Shown here one piece after another: positions 1 to 5,977 of a stretch of 8,531 nt of DNA. The notes under the pieces were generated by a model. That model made no database searches. It had not been told where the DNA came from and worked only from the letters and a program-made list of their open reading frames with translations. This DNA comes from Candidatus Thorarchaeota archaeon. Lineage in GTDB: Archaea; Asgardarchaeota; Thorarchaeia; Thorarchaeales; Thorarchaeaceae. The stretch spans positions 1-8,531 of the forward strand of contig DAOWDY010000081.1 in NCBI GenBank assembly GCA_030638785.1, written 5' to 3'. Position 1 is the stretch's first letter, and every line of letters starts with the position of its first letter. A program made the position numbers and the translations under genes.

Positions 1-429
1 GCTGCTAGGGATGCGGCTGTAGTTTTCTCTGGAGACCATATCCTTGGTGACATCAGCTCAAACCCAAGTTTGGACTTCGAGGGAAGTTTGGGTATATCCA
101 TGTTGAGGTATTTTGATTCACTTGAGAAGATGAAACCGTACTATGATTTCTTAGTTTTGCCAGGTCATCGAAATCAAATCACAAACCTACGAGTGCGGAT
201 AAATGACTTGTTGGAAGATTATGCTGACAAATTACGCCGCGCTGAGGATGAGCTTCAAGAAAATCCGATTTCCATCTATGCTCTCTCGCGTATCCTCTAT
301 GGAGAATATCCCACTGATTCTCTTATTCTTGCTCTGGCAGAAACGAAGGATCTTGTGTTGATTCTTGAGAAGGACGAAAAGGCTGAATTCGTGAATATCG
401 ACGGAATCCTACATACTATCTCAAAATAG
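1..429 (+). CDS. Metallo-beta-lactamase-fold hydrolase, C-terminal part (5' end outside window)
   Basis: The reading frame is open from the first base, so the gene starts before the window; 142 residues are visible, ending at TAG. The visible part opens with VVFSGDHILG, the beta-strand and Asp (codon 34-36) that bridges the two metals in metallo-beta-lactamase-fold enzymes. It continues through a YFDSLEKM helix to LPGHR, whose His (codon 166-168) is the last metal ligand. The N-terminal HxHxDH motif lies outside. After the fold, a basic and acidic helix (RINDLLEDYADKLRRAEDEL) leads to about 60 residues resembling the winged-helix tail of LACTB2-like hydrolases. Known members hydrolyse thioesters, phosphodiesters, RNA or lactones, and the substrate here cannot be told. 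A TTG near position 70 could be taken for a start, but it falls after the metal-binding Asp, so it is not the real one. The next gene lies 209 bases downstream on the same strand and shows no functional link. Confidence 0.85.
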   Translation, partial: AARDAAVVFSGDHILGDISSNPSLDFEGSLGISMLRYFDSLEKMKPYYDFLVLPGHRNQITNLRVRINDLLEDYADKLRRAEDELQENPISIYALSRILYGEYPTDSLILALAETKDLVLILEKDEKAEFVNIDGILHTISK

Positions 430-464
430 ATGTATGATTCATCTAGTTCATTCATCCCACGTCC

Positions 465-472
465 TTTAATAT
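465..472 (+). promoter_or_regulatory. Possible archaeal TATA box for the surface-protein gene
   Basis: TTTAATAT is the best AT-rich TATA-like octamer in the gap before the large gene. If used, transcription would start about 25 bases downstream, near 495-500, leaving a 5' leader of roughly 140 bases. The upstream BRE element is not obvious. This is a weak call based on sequence resemblance only. Confidence 0.25.
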
Positions 473-616
473 CTAAAATTGGCTACTCTATACTGCAGTT
501 CAATGGTTACTTCTATCAGAGAATGTAAGGATTGAAACTTTGATGACTTGCCGGCCGCATTACCACTTGAAATCAATAAGCGTGGAAATTGTTTGCCGAT
601 TGATGTCCTTACGCTC

Positions 617-630
617 CCTCCCTTGGAGGA
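617..630 (+). promoter_or_regulatory. Shine-Dalgarno site inside a 5-bp hairpin
   Basis: GGAGGA at 625-630 is a strong ribosome-binding site, 8 bases before the ATG at 639, and it fixes that start. Directly upstream, CCTCC (617-621) is a perfect complement of GGAGG (625-629) across a CTT loop, so the leader RNA could fold back and cover the site. This may tune translation of the surface-protein gene. The pairing is seen in the sequence; any regulatory role is inferred. Confidence 0.6.
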
Positions 631-638
631 AATGAAAA

Positions 639-3600
639 ATGAATAAACAAAACACGCTACTACTGATTTCTGTATTGGTTGTTAGCATGTTCAGTATGCC
701 CTACCTTACATTTGCACAAACAACTCCTGACCCACTACTACATGTTTCGTGGGTAGTAGTTGATGAGTTTACTGAACACGACAATAGCGACCAAAACTCA
801 CAATGGGTATTCGGTCCACAACCCGAAGTGTTGATTTTGTATGCCGATAACATGTCTTCAATAAGTGATAATCGTTATCGAGTCGAAGTTGGCTTAGATC
901 TTTATGTCAACATGACTATTCCAAAATCATTCATGGGTGTAGGCAATACTCTCAACAAAGTAACTTTCTGGGGCGTAAAGAATGATGCCGGTGGTTCATC
1001 CTTATTTGTTCTAGAATATAACATAACAGCAGACAGATGGGCTGAAGTATCGGTTCATTATCAACCAGGTAGTGAAACACCTGGAGCTGGTGATTTCCTA
1101 GAATTATTTGACAACCAATCTGTGTTCAGCCAAGATTCGAACAACTATTATGTTGATTTCAGCATTGAATTTGTTGAAGATATTGGAATTGGATACTTCC
1201 TTACTGGAATGAATGCAATTGATCAGCTTGGTAGACCTGTGAGCACCTCGTGGTTAGCTCGTCTCAAGTCTGGAACATTTGAAACACCTCCAATTGCAAT
1301 TGGAGCTTACCTTATTACAGGTCAATTTGCTCTTCCTGATTATTACTACGCTGAAGTAGTCGATGAAAACGATGAACTCCTCCACTATGTTGATGCATAT
1401 GATAATTTCACGTTTAAACTTCAGGCAAACGAACCATTTGGAGAGGTTATGATTCCCTTCTCAACACTGACATTTGAGCCGGAATATATGAAACCGGTAT
1501 CCTTCAGTGTAAAGAACAACCCCATGAACTTCTTTTCACTATCAACTCCAATAACGGAAGTTAATCCTACTTTGATGTTCGTCTATAATGGCACTCATGC
1601 ATATACTGCAGTTGGGTATTTGGACAATGTAACATGGACTTGGGTTCCTGAAATGGCTCAATGGGCTCCTTCCATCGATTTCGAGCTCAATGATACTATT
1701 GACTGGAGTGAGTTCTGGGAAGAAACTGAAACAACTGTAGAAAACAACGGTGCTTGGCTAACTTGGAGCGGGCATTACACCAATTCAACTGACATGGATG
1801 CCGATCCATACGGTAATGGTGGAACCATCAATGGTGAACCTTACTTCTGGAAAGTTTGGGATCTAGATGGTGAAGCAATGTATGCTAGGCCGGAGATTCT
1901 GAATCTTCATACAGTGCAACTTGGGTTCAAGGACCTTTTCATGGAAGGATTTGTAAAGATGGATGGAGAAGTCGTTAGGAGAGCGGATCCAGGCGACATT
2001 CTCAATGTATCCTTGATTATTCATGCGCCTGGTGGCGAGATTAATGGTACTACTTTCATTCCAATGAATGAAACCAACGTTGAAGTTGATGTGGGAACTT
2101 ACATCGATATTGCTGGAGCTTGGATTACTACTATAAGAAATAATGTGACTATACAACTTTTCACTAATGGTTTTGGTGAAAACGAAACTCACTGGTGGAG
2201 GACTCGTGCGACACACGAGTTAACCATGGACTTGAATACTGACCAAGCATGGTCTAACTCAAGTGTTCAGGTTTGGATGTATAATGCAGACAGAACAGCT
2301 TTCATCGGATACTATCAAGTGCACGTTAGTGATATTATCACTGTACTTGACCATAATTTTGAGCTAGGCGCTGAAGTAACTAACATTGATTTTGACATTG
2401 TGTTCACTGCAGATGCTCCTGCCATGAAGATTGATGATGTGGGTCTAGTATCTGGAGTTGTGCAAGCATGGCAACTGAATGTGTCTGAAGCAGGTCTGAA
2501 CACTTGGCAGAAGTTTCCAGACCCAATGAACTTCACTGACCCATCTGTGTCAGCCAGAGGAATACAAACATTCGATAAAAGCAGGATGCTATGGAGCCCA
2601 GCTCATTTCGTCCTTGGCAACTATACTCTCTGGGAACCTCAGAAATGGACTATCACTGACGAAGGTGCAATCGACCTTGACGGCAATGTATTCACCACTG
2701 AAGACCAGTACTTTGTAAAGAGAACTGGATTCTTTGAGAGTTGGGGCAATACAACTGTTGAAGGAATGTGGGTTGGAGTTGGATTCGATCCCTCTCCTGG
2801 TGATCCTGGTGACGAGTTTGTTTCAACCAGCTGGATGGGTGTTGCAACCCTTGAAGTTGAATTTGATGCAAATGAGACCTTCTATTGGTATCATGCAGAT
2901 GACTTCTCATCTCTGACTCTCACTGAAGTTGAGGATGTTCAAGAAATCATGTGGGCTGATCTTGACGGTGACATTCCATCTCCAGGATATGACTGGGTTT
3001 CATGGTTGTCAAAGAACCGTACACTTGAGCTCGGAGCACTAACTGGACTTGAAGACAACTACTGGAAGACTTCGTGGTTCGCATGGGGCACTCAGCAAGT
3101 GTTCCAAGTTGCAACAAGCGAAGCAAGTACTACTTGGGCGGCATTCCAAGCCAAATATGCAGGACTTCTGATCTTCAACGACCTTGACCCCGATGGTGCA
3201 GGACCTCAAGAACCGAATAAGGCTCCTGACTTCGATGTATCTGAAGGGAATGTAGTTACGGATGAAGTGACACATGTTGTGCTTATTGATGATGTCGATT
3301 CTTTAGAACTGAGACGTCCATTTGGTGCAACAAATGACACTGGAAATGTTGTTGTAAGTCCTGATACCGAAGTGACTTTTGGAATTTCTATCTATGATGT
3401 TGTAGTAAGCATCTATCCAATACAGGTTGAGAATTCCGATGGGCTACGTGGACCATGGGCATTCCGTGAGTCATACGAGGGTGCGCTAGGACTGAACTCG
3501 ACCAACTTTGACTACTGGGTATCCCATGCAACCATTGAAGAGATGGCATTCGACATCACATTCAACGTTGATATGGTTGAATATGACGCGGCGGATGCAC

Positions 3601-4250
3601 AGACATGGAACCATGCTATTGCATTCAAGATTGACCAGACGATAGGGAATTGGACTCTTAGCGAGTTCGATAATTCTGTCCTTGATAATAAAAGCCTAGC
3701 TGTCAACTTCTTTGCTGTTCTGGGAACTGCAACTGCAACCGTCTACACCGCAGGTGAACAACCAGTTACAGATACCAACGGTGAGAGTATGGAAGCAGAT
3801 TATTACCAGTTTGGATCGGCAAATAGCCCATTTGCCAATGTGTCAATGGGAGGTCTACCGTACTACTGGGCTGGCGATGGATACTCTACTGAGTATACTT
3901 CTGGTTCAAGTACTGCGCCTATAGGTGCGTTCTCGTTGATGTTTGAGTCCGAGTCTGGCGATACTATTGCTAATTTCCAAGTGGATGCATCCATGCTCTT
4001 CATGACTGCTGGATACACTAACTGGGGTGGTCAAAAGATCATAGTTGACCCAGTCTTTGTGTCCTACACAAGTGCACATCAGACACCATCTGGTACTACA
4101 ACCACAACGACTACAGGAACAACTACTACAACCTCGCCAACCACTACAATACCACCAGGTGGCGGTGATGACCTCGGTCTCATGGTGATGGTTGGAGGAA
4201 TAATCTTCGTTGCTGTAATTGCCTGTGTCATGGCAAGGCGTCGTCGATAG
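639..4250 (+). CDS. Large secreted, membrane-anchored surface glycoprotein (S-layer-like candidate)
   Basis: The 1203-residue product starts with a typical Sec signal peptide: MNKQ, a hydrophobic stretch at residues 6-23, and likely cleavage after TFA26 before Q27. The body (about 27-1146) is rich in aromatic residues and short beta-strand patterns, as in stacked beta-sandwich extracellular domains. It contains about 26 N-X-S/T glycosylation sequons spread over the whole length. A DxDxDG calcium-loop-like stretch starts at D848. The C-terminus has a Thr-rich stalk (1153-1170, almost all Thr), a PPGGG turn, one membrane helix (about 1179-1199) and an RRRR stop-transfer tail. The protein is therefore exported, glycosylated and held by its C-terminus with the body outside the cell. 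This end arrangement is common in Asgard archaeal surface proteins. I recognise no catalytic domain. A strong SD and terminator suggest good expression, and an S-layer or adhesion role is inference. ATG 639 is supported by GGAGGA eight bases upstream. Confidence 0.85.
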   Translation: MNKQNTLLLISVLVVSMFSMPYLTFAQTTPDPLLHVSWVVVDEFTEHDNSDQNSQWVFGPQPEVLILYADNMSSISDNRYRVEVGLDLYVNMTIPKSFMGVGNTLNKVTFWGVKNDAGGSSLFVLEYNITADRWAEVSVHYQPGSETPGAGDFLELFDNQSVFSQDSNNYYVDFSIEFVEDIGIGYFLTGMNAIDQLGRPVSTSWLARLKSGTFETPPIAIGAYLITGQFALPDYYYAEVVDENDELLHYVDAYDNFTFKLQANEPFGEVMIPFSTLTFEPEYMKPVSFSVKNNPMNFFSLSTPITEVNPTLMFVYNGTHAYTAVGYLDNVTWTWVPEMAQWAPSIDFELNDTIDWSEFWEETETTVENNGAWLTWSGHYTNSTDMDADPYGNGGTINGEPYFWKVWDLDGEAMYARPEILNLHTVQLGFKDLFMEGFVKMDGEVVRRADPGDILNVSLIIHAPGGEINGTTFIPMNETNVEVDVGTYIDIAGAWITTIRNNVTIQLFTNGFGENETHWWRTRATHELTMDLNTDQAWSNSSVQVWMYNADRTAFIGYYQVHVSDIITVLDHNFELGAEVTNIDFDIVFTADAPAMKIDDVGLVSGVVQAWQLNVSEAGLNTWQKFPDPMNFTDPSVSARGIQTFDKSRMLWSPAHFVLGNYTLWEPQKWTITDEGAIDLDGNVFTTEDQYFVKRTGFFESWGNTTVEGMWVGVGFDPSPGDPGDEFVSTSWMGVATLEVEFDANETFYWYHADDFSSLTLTEVEDVQEIMWADLDGDIPSPGYDWVSWLSKNRTLELGALTGLEDNYWKTSWFAWGTQQVFQVATSEASTTWAAFQAKYAGLLIFNDLDPDGAGPQEPNKAPDFDVSEGNVVTDEVTHVVLIDDVDSLELRRPFGATNDTGNVVVSPDTEVTFGISIYDVVVSIYPIQVENSDGLRGPWAFRESYEGALGLNSTNFDYWVSHATIEEMAFDITFNVDMVEYDAADAQTWNHAIAFKIDQTIGNWTLSEFDNSVLDNKSLAVNFFAVLGTATATVYTAGEQPVTDTNGESMEADYYQFGSANSPFANVSMGGLPYYWAGDGYSTEYTSGSSTAPIGAFSLMFESESGDTIANFQVDASMLFMTAGYTNWGGQKIIVDPVFVSYTSAHQTPSGTTTTTTTGTTTTTSPTTTIPPGGGDDLGLMVMVGGIIFVAVIACVMARRRR

Positions 4251-4260
4251 AATAAGTACT

Positions 4261-4293
4261 GGGAGGGACTTCCCTCCCCCTCTTTCTTTTTTT
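4261..4293 (+). terminator. Hairpin and U-tract terminator of the surface-protein gene
   Basis: Ten bases after the TAG stop, GGGAGGG (4261-4267) pairs perfectly with CCCTCCC (4272-4278) across a four-base loop. A pyrimidine tract ending in seven T follows. This is a textbook intrinsic terminator for plus-strand transcription. Only 48 bases separate it from the convergent histidine-phosphatase-fold gene. The hairpin would also form in the opposite transcript, but no T-run follows it in that direction. Confidence 0.85.
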
Positions 4294-4298
4294 GAATG

Positions 4299-4949
4299 TC
4301 AGAATAGTCCAGATGGTAATGAGCTTGACACATCAATAGGTTCTGATAGAAAGCTGTTCTCTGGAGGCATTATCAGGGTCCATCCATCTTTTGAGTACTC
4401 ATATGTCGCGCATGAAGCGAATCCAGAATACAACCAATCCTCTACTTGTGGTTCACCACCAACTACCATACGATAGAATAAATTGAAGACAATGGGTTGT
4501 GCAACAATAGCAACACTGTGTTCAGGATGAACTTTAGCAATCTGATTAACGCACACTGCAAACCTTCTCTGAGCTTCTGTCAAGCTTTCGCCTGAGGGAG
4601 GTTCAAATCGTGGATTGTTCCATAACTGAGGAAGCAATTCTCTTAGTAAGGTTTCATCTACTTTCTTCTTACCTAGATCTATCTCCTTCAGACAGTCCTT
4701 CTGTTGAGTCTTGGAGAATAATTCTTTGGCCAATATCTCTCCTGTTGCCTTTGAAGCCTTGTTTGATCCTGAATATACTCTTGATGGAGCAGATACCAAG
4801 CGTGATCGGGCAAGCTCGAAGACCTGTTCTTTTCCTCTCTCTGTAAGCTGGTTAGAATCTTCTTGAGAAACCTCGCCATGAAGAACAACGAACACTATGG
4901 TTCTGGACATGCTTCCACCATAATCAGGTTCCTGAACAATTTCGAACAT
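4299..4949 (-). CDS. Histidine-phosphatase-fold protein with degraded catalytic site
   Basis: The 216-residue product has the layout of the phosphoglycerate-mutase-like (histidine phosphatase) superfamily. It has a first strand ending TIVFVVLHGE (residues 17-26), then QLTERGKEQVFELA (34-47), a YSGSNKASKATGEILA segment (59-74), LKEIDLGKK (87-95), PPSGESL (117-123), and a later strand SVAIVAQP (145-152). The nucleophile His24 and acid Glu89 are present. The usual RHG is LHG, the second pocket Arg (SSPxxRA) is replaced by Ala65, and the second catalytic His is Gln151. It is probably inactive or much altered as a phosphatase. The start at 4949 has GAGGGT five bases upstream. Met14 (codon 4908-4910) is an alternative start closer to the usual family N-terminus. 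The gene is the last of three on the minus strand, 49 bases after the lipocalin-like gene, and probably shares its transcript. The fold call is fairly secure and the function is unknown. Confidence 0.75.
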   Translation of the reverse strand: MFEIVQEPDYGGSMSRTIVFVVLHGEVSQEDSNQLTERGKEQVFELARSRLVSAPSRVYSGSNKASKATGEILAKELFSKTQQKDCLKEIDLGKKKVDETLLRELLPQLWNNPRFEPPSGESLTEAQRRFAVCVNQIAKVHPEHSVAIVAQPIVFNLFYRMVVGGEPQVEDWLYSGFASCATYEYSKDGWTLIMPPENSFLSEPIDVSSSLPSGLF

Positions 4950-4954
4950 CGCTT

Positions 4955-4960
4955 ACCCTC
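4955..4960 (-). promoter_or_regulatory. Shine-Dalgarno site that supports the 4949 start
   Basis: On the minus strand GAGGGT lies five bases before the ATG at 4949. The alternative Met14 has only a weaker GGTGGA at three to four bases' spacing, so the longer product is preferred. Confidence 0.6.
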
Positions 4961-4998
4961 TATTTGATCTATTAATCCTCACTGCAAACCTGTCTTTA

Positions 4999-5964
4999 TC
5001 ATTTACTCATCCTTCTTAGAACTTCGTAGGAGCCATAACCTCCTTTTTCATCATCAAGCTCGAAGGTTCCAAATGTCTGTATTAGGATGGATTTGTTTCC
5101 ATCTTCATCCTCAAATGGTATTGGAATAATGTTTCCGGGTTTACCACGAAGAATGTGTTTCTCTCCTTTTGCGTCTACAAGGTCCAATACAGTACTTACA
5201 GGATATACACCATCTTTGTCGAATTTATGCTCCTTGAGGGATATCTCCATCAATGGTATATTCTCTCCATTCTTGAAGAGAAATCCCCCTGTACCAAGCC
5301 GCTCGTCTTTCATCACAATAGCTGCGGGATTGATAGCAAGATTTTCATTGAACCATACAACGAAGTATAACCAATTTCCAATTCCCGTCCAGTCTCTTAC
5401 TCCATGAGTATGGTCTCTCTGGCCCATGCAATCTTCTATCTTGTACTCCTTATCCTGAATTTTCAAAGTTCCGTTGATCTTTGCTATTTGCTCCCAGTGT
5501 TTATCGCCTGACTTCTTACCAATCTCCAGACTCTCTGGCGTCATATGAGCACTGTACTCGTACACCTCATTGATTGGCTTGAACGTGAAATCCATCGAAA
5601 CCGATACCATGTCCTTGATGAGATCTGGATCTGTTCGAACACGCGGTAGTGTTGTAGAATCTTCTACAATTACCATTTCTCCATCGAAGGTGTAACGCCA
5701 TGAACCATCCTCAAGTGGTTCATGCTGCATGCTGTTGACTTTGAGATTCTCTGGATATTCTTCTCCCTCATCGTATCCATTGAATGCTGCAACCGATCCA
5801 TCGGGGAGGAACAAGAAGAGAAAGGTCATTCCTTCGGGTTTGTTAGGTTTGAAGCCAACCCGACTCATACCCCCAATATTGTTTATCTTGTCGAAAAAGA
5901 TGAAGTAGTAGCTCTCGTTCCAATTGACAGCATCACTACCGGGTGTGTGAGTCTTTGGTTCCAT
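4999..5964 (-). CDS. CrtC/AttH-like lipocalin-fold protein (DUF7065/DUF7064 type)
   Basis: The 321-residue product has no signal peptide or membrane helix and should be cytosolic. The N-terminal half carries the family opening: NWNESYYFIFFD (14-25), an RVGFKPN stretch (35-41) and alternating beta-strands (MTFLFLFLPDG, 46-56). The C-terminal half has HWEQIAKINGTLKI (156-169) and the signature GQRDHTHGVRDW (181-192), which matches the G-x-RD-x-SWG-x-RDW motif of DUF7064 proteins except that SW is TH. It ends with a GYGSYEVLRR strand. Relatives have a double lipocalin-like barrel, as in hydroxyneurosporene hydratase CrtC, AttH and tocopherol-cyclase-like proteins, which bind or convert hydrophobic molecules. 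The RDH cluster probably lines the pocket. The gene starts 3 bases after the stop of the phosphohistidine enzyme, with its SD inside that gene, so the two products probably act together. Substrate and reaction are unknown. The family assignment is from recall of motifs. Confidence 0.75.
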   Translation of the reverse strand: MEPKTHTPGSDAVNWNESYYFIFFDKINNIGGMSRVGFKPNKPEGMTFLFLFLPDGSVAAFNGYDEGEEYPENLKVNSMQHEPLEDGSWRYTFDGEMVIVEDSTTLPRVRTDPDLIKDMVSVSMDFTFKPINEVYEYSAHMTPESLEIGKKSGDKHWEQIAKINGTLKIQDKEYKIEDCMGQRDHTHGVRDWTGIGNWLYFVVWFNENLAINPAAIVMKDERLGTGGFLFKNGENIPLMEISLKEHKFDKDGVYPVSTVLDLVDAKGEKHILRGKPGNIIPIPFEDEDGNKSILIQTFGTFELDDEKGGYGSYEVLRRMSK

Positions 5965-5977
5965 TAATCATACCTCT
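5962..5977 (-). promoter_or_regulatory. Coupled stop/start junction with internal SD
   Basis: Read on the minus strand, AGAGGT (5977-5972) sits in the last codons of the upstream enzyme gene. Its TGA stop (5970-5968) follows, then three bases and the ATG of the lipocalin-like gene (5964-5962). The SD-to-ATG spacing is seven bases. Ribosomes finishing the first gene can start the second directly, so the two products are likely made in linked amounts. Confidence 0.75.

Larger units (their letters stand above)
430..638 (+). promoter_or_regulatory. Non-coding leader between hydrolase and surface-protein genes
   Basis: This 209-base gap has no convincing reading frame. It should contain the end of the hydrolase transcript and the promoter and 5' leader of the large surface-protein gene. 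I see no clear terminator for the hydrolase. Possible RNA structure includes ATTACCAC (559-566) facing GTGGAAAT (582-589), which pair at 7 of 8 positions, and ATCAAT (572-577) facing ATTGAT (599-604). These two pairings overlap and exclude each other. A GC-rich block GCCGGCCG lies at 550-557. The final bases form the SD hairpin listed separately. No known riboswitch class is recognisable. Confidence 0.5.

Noticed and set aside
430..470. Short repeats TTCATC and ATGATTCAT after the hydrolase stop
   Set aside because: They are too short and have no GC-rich stem or T-tract, so neither a terminator nor an operator can be supported.
632..646. Five-codon reading frame (MKNE then stop) overlapping the start of the surface-protein gene
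   Set aside because: It begins one base after the SD, too close for initiation, and is too short to support as a leader peptide.
1863..2216. Minus-strand open frame inside the surface-protein gene
   Set aside because: It lies opposite a long gene with a clear product, has no recognisable domain, and its composition fits an antisense shadow.
4095..4170. ACN-codon run that looks like a DNA repeat
   Set aside because: It is the coding sequence of the Thr-rich stalk with varied third bases, not a separate repeat. The Val-rich minus-strand frame across it is a shadow.
4219..4476. Plus-strand open frame crossing the terminator into the phosphatase-fold gene
   Set aside because: It runs through the terminator hairpin, overlaps two supported genes and resembles nothing known.
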